NCBI GenBank assembly: GCA_045642485.1
Contig: JAZUIV010000003.1
Location: 1 to 9,816 of the forward strand
Source of the DNA: Cacconaster sp045642485
GTDB lineage: Bacteria; Bacteroidota; Bacteroidia; Bacteroidales; UBA932
DNA length: 9,816 nt
Reading direction: 5' to 3'
A program made the position numbers and the translations under genes. The notes below the pieces were generated by a model. That model worked only from the letters and a program-made list of their open reading frames with translations. It was not told where the DNA came from and did no database searches. This document shows positions 1 to 6,757 of this stretch, piece by piece. Each line of letters opens with the position of its first letter. Positions within the stretch are counted from its first letter, which is position 1.

Positions 1-373
1 GTATCGTCCATTTGAAGCTGTTTCGGGGGAGAAAACGGCAAAAATCACCCCGTTCTACATAAAATGATGTGTTTCTGGGGAATATTTGCCTTGATTCACC
101 CGGATGGAACTGCGGGGGCAAACATATTCGTTTAACGCCCCAAAGCAATCTTGTTTCAAATCAACAACTAAGGGGGCTCGTGTATCTGTCTTTCTTTTCA
201 ATGGATTAGGCTTGTATTTCAAAATTAGAACAGAAAAAGTGAGTTTTTAACCTCTATTGATTTTCCAACCTAAAATTTCGGATACCCCATATTTCTTGGA
301 TACATAGAGGTCGGCTTGGCAGTCCGGTGAGATATATCGCTTGATTTGTTGGAAGGTCGGATTCCGTGATGTG
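1..373. other. Intergenic region downstream of the GH20 gene
   Basis: No convincing gene is visible. On the minus strand a frame stays open from just past the GH20 stop to a TAA at 247-249. Its last 40 or so codons (ending GVSEILGWKINRG) have protein-like composition but no start of their own and no family I recognise, so they may be the tail of a broken gene. A possible minus-strand promoter is at 119-149. An ATG at 11-9 could begin a gene leaving the window, but only three codons are visible. I see no hairpin with a T-tract that would end the GH20 transcript. Confidence 0.5.
119..149 (-). promoter_or_regulatory. Possible Bacteroidota promoter reading out of the left edge
   Basis: Read on the minus strand, the -7 box is TATGTTTG (126-119), a full match to TAnnTTTG. 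Nineteen bases upstream is ATTG (149-146), one mismatch from the -33 TTTG. A start near 112 would give a leader of about 100 nt before the ATG at 11. The gene it would serve is outside the window, so this rests on the motif alone. Confidence 0.35.
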
Positions 374-1906
374 TCAGGGTGCAGTCGGCTTTTTGCCGTA
401 GACGTTGTAGCCCATTGACCGGGCAATAGAAGAAAAGGCAGAGGCCCTGCGGATAAAGTCTGAATAGTCCTTCCTGCATGCCGGGCTCCAACCGGTTTCG
501 GCAATGGCGAATGTGCGCGGATAGAGCATCATTTCAGCATGCCACGCCTCGCGCACGTGTTCTGTCCAGAGGCAGCCCTGAACACCCAGGACGTGGTGTG
601 TGTCGGCTTCGAAAATCTCTTCCTCCAGAGGATCGAACGAATAGACCTTTTCCAGGGTCAGAAGCTTTCCTGCAGGCCTATACTGCTCCGGATCCTGATG
701 ATGGTCCAGATAATAAGAGTGCGTAGGGGTGAAGATGACGTCATGGCCTTCTGCAATGGCCTTCAGGCCACCCTCGGTGCCATGCCAGGACATTACGGTG
801 GCATCCGGAGCCAGACCTCCTTGCAGGATTTCGTCCCAACCAATGATGTGCTTTCCGTGCTCGTTGGCAAAACGCTCCATCCTCCTGATCATATAGCTTT
901 GCAGCTGTTCTGCACTTTCCAGCCCTTCGGCCTTCATCCGGGCCTGGCAGTCGGGGCAGCGTTCCCAGTTCCGCTTGCGGGCTTCGTCCCCACCGATATG
1001 GATGTACTCACTGGGGAACAGTTCAAACACTTCCCCTAGCACCGTCTCCAGAAACTCATATGTGCTTTCTTTTCCGGGACACAGTTCCCAATGGTCCGGC
1101 CGCTGGGCTTCCGGCAGGGAACAGGCCAGCTGAGGGTATGCGGCGCGTGTTTCGTAATTATGCCCGGGCATTTCAATCTCCGGAATCACGTCAATATGCC
1201 TTTTGGCTGCAAAAGCAAGAATCTCTTTGATATCCTCCTTGGTATAGTAGCCACCGTATGCACCAGGGGTCCTTTCCTCCACGAATTCTCCCCCTATCTC
1301 ATCCTTTTCCCAGTCCCAGAATTCGGCCTCGGGGCGCCAGGCGGTTAACTCAGTAAGCCGAGGATAGGCATCTATCTGCAGCCGCCAACCCGGATTATCT
1401 ACCAGATGGAAGTGGAAACGGTTCATTTTCAGGAGCGCCATCATCTCCAGCTGCTTCTTCACGAAGTCCTTGCCCTGGAAATGCCGGCTCTCATCCAACA
1501 GGATACCCCGATAACGGAAACGTGGCCAGTCCAGGATGGTGCAGAAGGCAATTGTACTGTCCTGGTAAGCCAGCATCCTCAGGGTCTGGCGGGCATAAAA
1601 CACGCCCTCGGAATCTGCCGCTTCGATCTTCACACCCTTCTTCCCCACCTCCAGCCAGTAGGCCGATTTAAGCTGCCAATCGGTCAGTTCTCTATCTTTC
1701 AGGCGCCGTCGCAAGGCCTTTTCTGAAACACTGACCTTCTCTGGCAATTTGGTCAATACCTCGGTTAGGATACTCCCGGGGTTCACAGAGAACTCCACCG
1801 GTATCGGAATGATGTCCTTCGGCTGCGTGCCGCCCGTAACATCATTATTCTTGGGCGCACAGCATGCAACGGCCAGCGCCAGCATTGCAATTGCAGTCTT
1901 TTTCAT
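374..1906 (-). CDS. GH20 beta-N-acetylhexosaminidase, lipoprotein
   Basis: This 510-aa enzyme is predicted to remove terminal beta-linked GlcNAc or GalNAc from glycans by substrate-assisted catalysis, in which the substrate N-acetyl group is the nucleophile. Residues 1-15 are a lipoprotein signal (MKKTAIAMLALAVAC), so it should be anchored by Cys15. The residues after the Cys are not the acidic run typical of surface export, so the final face is uncertain. An N-terminal GH20b-like domain covers about 30-120. The catalytic barrel starts at about 127 (PRFRYRGILLDESRHF) and carries the diagnostic HIGGDE with D307 and E308. Further family landmarks are HFHLVDNPGWR, GWDEIL and GVQGCLWTE. The length is normal and nothing is truncated. 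It lies 53 nt after the 44-codon peptide gene and probably shares that gene's promoter. No Shine-Dalgarno is seen. The family is secure; GlcNAc versus GalNAc preference is not. Confidence 0.96.
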   Translation of the reverse strand: MKKTAIAMLALAVACCAPKNNDVTGGTQPKDIIPIPVEFSVNPGSILTEVLTKLPEKVSVSEKALRRRLKDRELTDWQLKSAYWLEVGKKGVKIEAADSEGVFYARQTLRMLAYQDSTIAFCTILDWPRFRYRGILLDESRHFQGKDFVKKQLEMMALLKMNRFHFHLVDNPGWRLQIDAYPRLTELTAWRPEAEFWDWEKDEIGGEFVEERTPGAYGGYYTKEDIKEILAFAAKRHIDVIPEIEMPGHNYETRAAYPQLACSLPEAQRPDHWELCPGKESTYEFLETVLGEVFELFPSEYIHIGGDEARKRNWERCPDCQARMKAEGLESAEQLQSYMIRRMERFANEHGKHIIGWDEILQGGLAPDATVMSWHGTEGGLKAIAEGHDVIFTPTHSYYLDHHQDPEQYRPAGKLLTLEKVYSFDPLEEEIFEADTHHVLGVQGCLWTEHVREAWHAEMMLYPRTFAIAETGWSPACRKDYSDFIRRASAFSSIARSMGYNVYGKKPTAP

Positions 1907-1959
1907 TTTATGCTATTTTGTTTTGTATCTGTTTGATGAATTGATCAGGCTGGTCGGGA

Positions 1960-2094
1960 TTAGCCTTCTACAAATCCTCCGTTACCATAATCGACTTCCC
2001 ACATGCTCCCGTTGCCGTCGCTCTGGCAGAGAACATTCTGCACGTTCACCTCGATGACTTCAGCCTGATGGGCTTTGTAATCCTTAATTTCCAT
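1960..2094 (-). CDS. 44-aa conserved-type small Bacteroidales peptide
   Basis: The frame runs MEIKDYKAHQAEVIEVNVQN, then VLCQSDGNGSMWEVDYGN, then GGFVEG and a TAA stop. The layout (an N-terminal AEVIEV stretch, a VLCQS centre, then Y-G-N-G-G-F near the C-terminus) matches the many 40-50-aa hypothetical peptides I know from Bacteroidales genomes, usually of unknown function. It has no signal peptide or membrane segment. It is supported as a real gene by its position: the ATG lies 39 nt after a full-consensus promoter, it is followed at 53 nt by the GH20 gene on the same strand, and its leader is A/T-rich as is usual in this phylum. It could be an independent small protein, a leader that affects GH20 expression, or a secreted or modified peptide; the sequence does not decide. 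Confidence 0.75.
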   Translation of the reverse strand: MEIKDYKAHQAEVIEVNVQNVLCQSDGNGSMWEVDYGNGGFVEG

Positions 2095-2133
2095 ATTTTG
2101 AAGTATTTATAATCAGATTGAAAATTCAAGCCG

Positions 2134-2164
2134 CAAAGGTACAACTATCCATTTGAATAGCAAA
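2134..2164 (-). promoter_or_regulatory. Full-consensus Bacteroidota promoter for the peptide-GH20 unit
   Basis: On the minus strand TTTG (2164-2161) is followed by 19 bases and then TACCTTTG (2141-2134). This fits the primary sigma factor consensus of Bacteroidota (TTTG, 19-21 bp, TAnnTTTG) at every defined base. Transcription should begin near 2127, giving a leader of about 33 nt to the ATG at 2094. It is the best promoter in the window and lies only about 40 bp from the edge of the repeat-bounded GH2 segment. Confidence 0.8.
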
Positions 2165-2220
2165 CGGATTGATAGAAAAGATGTTAGAATTTGTGGAAGA
2201 AATCCCGCTACAAACTTAAA

Positions 2221-2276
2221 GAGTTAGGTGCTGATAGTGTGTCTACCTGCAACCACCAAACTTATAGACTTAGCGG
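2221..2276 (+). repeat. 56-bp inverted repeat, left copy
   Basis: The copy begins GAGTTAGGTGCTGATAG and ends ACTTATAGACTTAGCGG. It matches the reverse complement of 6627-6682 at 54 of 56 positions; both differences fall in adjacent bases (AC here, GT in the other copy). The GAGTTAGG end faces outwards in both copies. In this copy TCCCGCTA at 2203-2210 and TAGCGGGA at 2271-2278 form an 8-bp inverted pair around the unit. The 17-mers at 2211-2227 and 2257-2273 are direct repeats matching at 15 of 17 positions. It is not a repeat family I can name. Confidence 0.9.
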
Positions 2277-2784
2277 GACAACAGTCTATCTCTTCGCTGC
2301 CACGAAAACTTACAGCGTCAGGCGTAAACGATGTGGGTTTGATTACGTGCGCAGGATGCCGTTATTCGCGCACGAGAAGCTCCAAAATGAAGGTTTCGCG
2401 CGTGGAATCGACCTTCTGGCGCACGGAAAACTCACTCAGGTATAGGGCAAGCAGTCCGGCTACGATGACAATACTAACAATAGCGATTAGTCCTTGGCTT
2501 TGTTAAATGTATTCATATCCAAGTTGTTTCCTTAACAAAGTTACGCTTTTCTTCTTGCAATACCACTGAAAAGCGGTAACTTTGAGTTGGGGTGGCACTC
2601 ACATTTTGTACCAATAAGCACCGAAAATCAAGTTTCGTCCCTCAAAATAGTCTAATAAGGAATTGGATATCTTGCGACCGCTAATGCGCGGATGAAACGT
2701 GGTTGGTCAGACGGCGACTGTGCCCGCCCGTCAAACCAGAACAACGAGGATATCCTCAACAAGGCATAGCAGCCCTGTAGCCTA
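2277..2784. other. Non-coding, apparently degraded DNA between GH2 and the left repeat
   Basis: No intact gene is found over about 500 bp. It holds a broken membrane-protein-like frame (2362-2516, minus) and a 9-bp inverted pair, CTTTGTTAA at 2498-2506 and TTAACAAAG at 2532-2540. It also holds a plus-strand frame at 2659-2769 that lies between stops and ends NQNNEDILNKA, possibly the tail of a lost gene. No T-tract terminator for the GH2 gene is evident. Short open frames that mix with the repeat look like remnants rather than genes. Confidence 0.5.
2362..2516 (-). pseudogene. Possible frameshifted small membrane protein remnant
   Basis: An ATG at 2516 gives MNTFNKAKD and then a stop. A neighbouring frame, open from 2502, encodes a good transmembrane segment (GLIAIVSIVIVAGLLALYL) and then a charged tail ending ETFILELLVRE with a stop at 2364-2362. 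One inserted or deleted base near 2490 would join the two into a protein of about 50 aa with one membrane helix. The sequence AAGGA lies about 12 nt before the ATG. No family is recognised. It could be the broken N-terminus of a larger membrane protein, or chance. Confidence 0.25.
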
Positions 2785-5700
2785 TCAAAATCCATACAGA
2801 CGAACCCGCAGGCTGAGCGGTTCGCCGACAGGAATCATATACTGACGGAGCGGAATATCTCCGCACACAGCGCAGCCAAGGCCCTGCTGTGCGGCGTCAA
2901 GGTATAGATACGTCTTGTCCGCCCGGACCGAAGGCAGTTCGAAATCGTGCAACTGGCTGCAGATAGCTTCATCGGTATAATGCATAGCAGTAAATGCCAT
3001 ATGCCCTTCAGCCTCGACCTTCATTTTGTTTCCGGATGCATCTGAAAGCATTATCCATCTCGTATCTTCGCGGTTGCCCCGGCTCTGGGCACGTACGTAA
3101 TGCTCCTCTTCGCCCATATCGGTAACGGTCGAAGTCCATATGCCCAGATCGGCACCACGCATACGGTCGCTGTAGTTCTCGTGGGGGCCGCGGCCATACC
3201 ACTGCACCTGCTCGTATGATTCGGGAAGTTCCAGTCTGAGGCCCATCCTGCGGATGATTGGATCCGTCTTTGTAAAGGTGGCGTCTATGTCCACGACTCC
3301 GTCGGGATAAATGGCGTATAGTATCTTATACGGCATCGTGACGGTCTTCGGTGCTTCAATCAAAAGTTCTCCACGGACGCTGACCTTCCTGACACCGTCC
3401 ACAGTACTCTCTTCGAACGACAGCACGACCGGACGCGAGGCGCAGATGCCTCCATCGGTGAATTTGTCATTCTTTCCATAACGAAACCAGACGATTTGAA
3501 TATTCCATGGAAGTCCGGACTGCGAATCTATGGAAACCGTCTGCGTTTCTGCTCCGGCCACATATGCGGGAAGTTTGCGCTCATAGTCATTCAATGCGAA
3601 CTGTGCCTGAGCCACGGCAAAGCCGGCATCTGCCCAGTTGCAATCCTCGCGCAACACGAAACTGACGTTCAGAAGATATTCGGCGTCGTCGCCCACAGAG
3701 CAAGGCATTTCAAAATGCACGTCCTCCCCGGGCGCGGCACTTTCGGAAGGGAAAGTACCGTTCTCCACTGTCTGTCCATCCTTGAGCAGAGACCATCTGC
3801 CCTCAAGCGATTCAAGGTTCAGGAACGAATAGCCGTTGTGAACTGCAATTCCGTCGGAATCCCGGGTGATGCCAAGGTACTGGTACACCCTCTTGACCTC
3901 CTTGAGTTTGGCTGTCTCCCTCCTGTCGGGCGTTATAAGGCCATCGCAACTTCCATCACGGTCGTTGGGCTTGTCGCCGAAGTCACCGCCGAACAGATAC
4001 TGGTCCTGTGCGCCGCCGTAACGGACTATGCCCTGATCTACCCAGTCCCATATGCATCCGCCGATAATCCTGCGGGACGAAAGTATGGCGTCCCAGAAAT
4101 CTCCAAGGCTCCCCGGGCCATTACCGCTCGCATGCGCATATTCGCAAATGAAGTATGGCCTTTCGCCATTGGCGTCTATGCGCATCATCCCTGAAATGCT
4201 GGGGTACATATCGGAATCGATGTCTGCAATAGAATCGTCGGCTTCATAGTGGATGGGCCGGGTTGGGTCGAGGGCCTTCACTGCAGCGCTTTCCGCAGCA
4301 AGGTTGACGCCCGTCATACTTTCATTGCCGAGAGACCAGAATATCACGCTGGGATGATTGCGATCCCGTTGCACCATCCTCACACCCCTGTCGACAAACG
4401 CGGCCTCCCAACTTGGAATGTCGGCAACCTGAAGGCTGCCTTGGCACTCAAGGTCGGCCTCGTCCATAACATAGATGCCGTAATGATCGAAGAGCGCATA
4501 CGCCTTCGGGCTTTCAGGATAATGGGAGGTCCTGACCGTGTTGACATTGTTGCGCTTCATAAGGAGGATGTCCTGAATCGTAGTCTCCACGGGAACCGTC
4601 TTTCCGTAAACGGGATGTGTCTCGTGCCTGTTGACACCCTTGAACCAGACCTGTTGTCCGTTGATGAGGACATGTCCGCCGCTTATCTCTATCTTCCTGA
4701 AACCGAAGCGGTTGGAAACGGCCTCAACTTCATCGCCAGCGGCATTCAGCAGACTTGCAACCACAGTGTAGAGTTCCGGCGTCTCAGCGGACCATAGCCT
4801 TGGATATGCCACAGGCTCCTGAATAGTCAGCTCCACCGTCTCCCCCTTTGCAGGAGCCGCTCTGCCGCTTTCCACGGACCAGACTGTACGTCCTTCAGGA
4901 TCGATCAACTCGACCCTGAGGCTGTGCGGAGACTTGGCGCTTCCGCTATTGGTTATCGTCGCCGTTGCGCTGAGAACCGCGTGTGAGAAATCCTCGCCTT
5001 CAAATGCCGAATCCAGCCTGAGGTCCCGGATACCCGTCTTGGGTGCCGCATACAGCCAAACGTCCTTGTGTATGCCCGAAAGGAAGACCATGTCCTGGTC
5101 TTCAAGGAAGCTGCCGTCGCTCCAGCGCACCACCTCCACTGCCACGGTATTGTTTCCTTTACGCACATATTTCGTAATATCGAATTCCGAATCGTTGTTG
5201 GAACCCTGGCTGTAACCGGCGAGCTTGCCGTTTATCCACACGTGAAAGGCACTGTAGACACCGTCGAAGTGTATATAGACCTCTTTACCATCCCATTCTG
5301 AAGGAAACTCGAATTCCCTTCGATATGACCCGACAGGATTCGGCTCGTATTCGGTAAGCGAACCCTTCACAGGTACTATCTTGCTGGGAATGCAATAAAA
5401 CGGCAAAGTCACGTTCGTATAGAACGGAGTGCCGTATCCCTTCATCTCCCAGCAGGAGGGAACATCGATCTCGCTCCACGCACTTACGTCATAGTTTTCC
5501 TTGTAGAAGTTCACCGGGCGTTCTGATGGCTGCTTTACCCAATTGAATTTCCATCGTCCGTTGAGGGACATATAAGTGTCAGATGACGGTTCCACCCACG
5601 GATGCAGCATATATTCCCGATCTGCCTTCAGTGCCGCGGATGTGGAATATGGGACCATCGTGACGTGGCCGGGAAGCTTCGCTCTCCCAAGTATTGTTTC

Positions 5701-6237
5701 GTTCTCCCAATCATCGCGTCCTCTGGGCGGCTCCGCCTTTCCTCTGGCACGGACCAGCGTCCATTCTGCCGGTGTTTCACCTGGCCTGCCCAGTCGCAGA
5801 TAAGTGCCCTCCTTATCCTCTCCCCCAAGAAGGACAGGACAACCTGTGGCTTTGTGAACGAATGCTACGGTACCGTTACCACTGCCGACTACTGTGAACA
5901 CCTGATTGACATTACCAAGCTCATACCACCAGCTCGCGAGCCGCGTGCCACCGGCCGTGACACCATCCGTATCGAAGGCCTTGCGATGAACGGGACAGTA
6001 TATCTGGGCGTCGTCACCGTCGCGGTCAATGACGTATTTAAGATAACTGTCCTTCTTGTCAAGAACGGCAAGACGGTGATACGTAATGTCATCGTTGCTC
6101 ATCTGGTTGGTTATCGCATATCCGTTGGGAGAAACGATATAGTATGTCCTGACACTGGGTTCAATAGTATTGAGGTCTTTCGCCGGAAGCTGGGTTGCTG
6201 CGACAAAAAGGAGAGCGACTGCCAACAATTTTTTCAT
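2785..6237 (-). CDS. GH2 beta-galactosidase (LacZ-type) with extra N-terminal module, secreted
   Basis: This is a 1150-aa retaining glycosidase predicted to cleave terminal beta-galactosides in the periplasm or outside the cell. The start at 6237 is chosen because it opens a normal signal peptide (MKKLLAVALLFVAATQLPA, cut before KD). The frame extends 10 codons further to 6267, but those codons lie in an inverted repeat. Residues about 20-165 form a module absent from E. coli LacZ, perhaps a beta-trefoil-like carbohydrate-binding fold. LacZ homology starts at DDWENE (W177), followed by sugar-binding sandwich domains. The TIM barrel runs from about 530 to 810, with GVNRHE, acid/base E639 in WSLGNES and nucleophile E699 in FICEYAH. 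IWDWVDQG and GGDFGD follow. The C-terminal beta-galactosidase small-chain domain has GPHENYSDR and SRGNREDTRW. The usual Trp-containing motif near the end reads GCAVCGDIPL, which could alter the active-site rim. The gene is alone inside a repeat-bounded segment. Confidence 0.95.
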   Translation of the reverse strand: MKKLLAVALLFVAATQLPAKDLNTIEPSVRTYYIVSPNGYAITNQMSNDDITYHRLAVLDKKDSYLKYVIDRDGDDAQIYCPVHRKAFDTDGVTAGGTRLASWWYELGNVNQVFTVVGSGNGTVAFVHKATGCPVLLGGEDKEGTYLRLGRPGETPAEWTLVRARGKAEPPRGRDDWENETILGRAKLPGHVTMVPYSTSAALKADREYMLHPWVEPSSDTYMSLNGRWKFNWVKQPSERPVNFYKENYDVSAWSEIDVPSCWEMKGYGTPFYTNVTLPFYCIPSKIVPVKGSLTEYEPNPVGSYRREFEFPSEWDGKEVYIHFDGVYSAFHVWINGKLAGYSQGSNNDSEFDITKYVRKGNNTVAVEVVRWSDGSFLEDQDMVFLSGIHKDVWLYAAPKTGIRDLRLDSAFEGEDFSHAVLSATATITNSGSAKSPHSLRVELIDPEGRTVWSVESGRAAPAKGETVELTIQEPVAYPRLWSAETPELYTVVASLLNAAGDEVEAVSNRFGFRKIEISGGHVLINGQQVWFKGVNRHETHPVYGKTVPVETTIQDILLMKRNNVNTVRTSHYPESPKAYALFDHYGIYVMDEADLECQGSLQVADIPSWEAAFVDRGVRMVQRDRNHPSVIFWSLGNESMTGVNLAAESAAVKALDPTRPIHYEADDSIADIDSDMYPSISGMMRIDANGERPYFICEYAHASGNGPGSLGDFWDAILSSRRIIGGCIWDWVDQGIVRYGGAQDQYLFGGDFGDKPNDRDGSCDGLITPDRRETAKLKEVKRVYQYLGITRDSDGIAVHNGYSFLNLESLEGRWSLLKDGQTVENGTFPSESAAPGEDVHFEMPCSVGDDAEYLLNVSFVLREDCNWADAGFAVAQAQFALNDYERKLPAYVAGAETQTVSIDSQSGLPWNIQIVWFRYGKNDKFTDGGICASRPVVLSFEESTVDGVRKVSVRGELLIEAPKTVTMPYKILYAIYPDGVVDIDATFTKTDPIIRRMGLRLELPESYEQVQWYGRGPHENYSDRMRGADLGIWTSTVTDMGEEEHYVRAQSRGNREDTRWIMLSDASGNKMKVEAEGHMAFTAMHYTDEAICSQLHDFELPSVRADKTYLYLDAAQQGLGCAVCGDIPLRQYMIPVGEPLSLRVRLYGF

Positions 6238-6238
6238 A

Positions 6239-6411
6239 GAATAAGAAGCTGTTTTGGAATGGTTCACGAAAATTATTATAGATTATTTTTCAGTAGATTT
6301 TTTGATGATTTGAAGGAGCAACGGGGTCCGTTGTGACTGAGAAGCATCGGAAAATATGCGAAAAAGAAGCATAAGTATTGAAGTTAATCATTTCAAAACA
6401 GCTTCTAAATC
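6239..6411. repeat. 29-nt inverted repeat pair enclosing the GH2 upstream region
   Basis: The arm at 6239-6267 matches the reverse complement of the arm at 6383-6411 at 24 of 29 positions; the core CAAAACAGCTTCT is identical. The arms are 115 bp apart and the inner arm ends one base from the GH2 ATG. The distal arm also overlaps a tandem motif: AATCATTTCAAAA occurs at 6386-6398 and again at 6408-6420, 22 bp apart. The enclosed A/T-rich DNA holds TATAATAATTTTC on the minus strand (close to TAnnTTTG) but no matching TTTG at the right distance, so no promoter can be placed confidently. This could be an invertible segment, a regulator-binding array, or old duplicated DNA. Confidence 0.6.
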
Positions 6412-6626
6412 ATTTCAAAAGGCTCTTCGACATTTTAAGAAGATAAATACTTGGGTTCGGGGCCGCCACCGACAATGCCGCGGCGCAGACGAGGGAATAA
6501 AGGTAATCAAAATCTCATTAATTTTGCCTCAGGATTATCAATTTGTATCGGCTATGCCCGGAGAATATATATCCACCGCAACTGCAAAATCATTCGTCTG
6601 TACGGATGCATCATATATGTTAATGT

Positions 6627-6682
6627 CCGCTAAGTCTATAAGTTTGGTGGTTGCAGACAGACACACTATCAGCACCTAACTC
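6627..6682 (-). repeat. 56-bp inverted repeat, right copy
   Basis: Read on the minus strand it begins GAGTTAGGTGCTGATAG and ends ACTTATAGACTTAGCGG, the inverted partner of 2221-2276. The outer end lies 75 bp downstream of the DUF6259 stop codon. The short direct and inverted repeats that surround the left copy are not well conserved here. Similarity beyond the 56 bp fades into a patchy match over the next 20-30 bp outwards. Confidence 0.9.
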
Positions 6683-6729
6683 GGTTTAAATTCCTCCTGT
6701 TACTTCCCACGCCCCCCACAGGGTGCCAT

Positions 6730-6748
6730 CTGTGCAAGACCTGCACAG
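6730..6748 (-). terminator. Hairpin just after the DUF6259 stop, no T-tract
   Basis: CTGTGCA and TGCACAG pair perfectly around a 5-nt loop, 9 nt past the stop codon. On the minus strand the sequence after the stem is G-rich rather than T-rich, so it is not a standard intrinsic terminator. It might act in RNA stability or partial termination, or be chance. Confidence 0.3.
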
Positions 6749-6757
6749 CGTTGCTGC

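Larger units (their letters stand above)
6412..6757. other. Non-coding region between the DUF6259 gene and the GH2 upstream repeats
   Basis: About 345 bp without a supported gene. It contains the right copy of the 56-bp repeat and a 7-bp hairpin just after the DUF6259 stop. A plus-strand frame of 107 codons crosses the region but borrows its start from the short inverted repeat and its end from the long one, so I do not call it. A minus-strand frame from the repeat through to about 6532 (ending SPGIADTN) is also open without a convincing start. Confidence 0.5.

Noticed and set aside
2191..2506. Plus-strand frames of 84 and 92 codons over the left repeat
   Set aside because: They share sequence with the repeat, use weak starts, and run antisense to a better membrane-like frame.
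2746..2757. 12-bp perfect palindrome GAGGATATCCTC after the GH2 stop
   Set aside because: No loop, no T-tract and no second copy in the window; expected by chance at this scale.
6238..6267. Longer GH2 start adding MNHSKTASYS
   Set aside because: The extra codons derive from the inverted repeat and would put ten residues before a standard signal peptide that already begins with its own Met.
5602..6336. Plus-strand 244-codon frame
   Set aside because: It lies antisense within the clearly real GH2 gene and has no family features; the same holds for the plus-strand frames at 539-1039, 3496-4194, 7328-8158 and 8052-8825.
6356..6679. Plus-strand 107-codon frame between GH2 and DUF6259
   Set aside because: Its start region is the short inverted repeat and its end is the 56-bp repeat; the middle has no recognisable protein, and two other frames are equally open.
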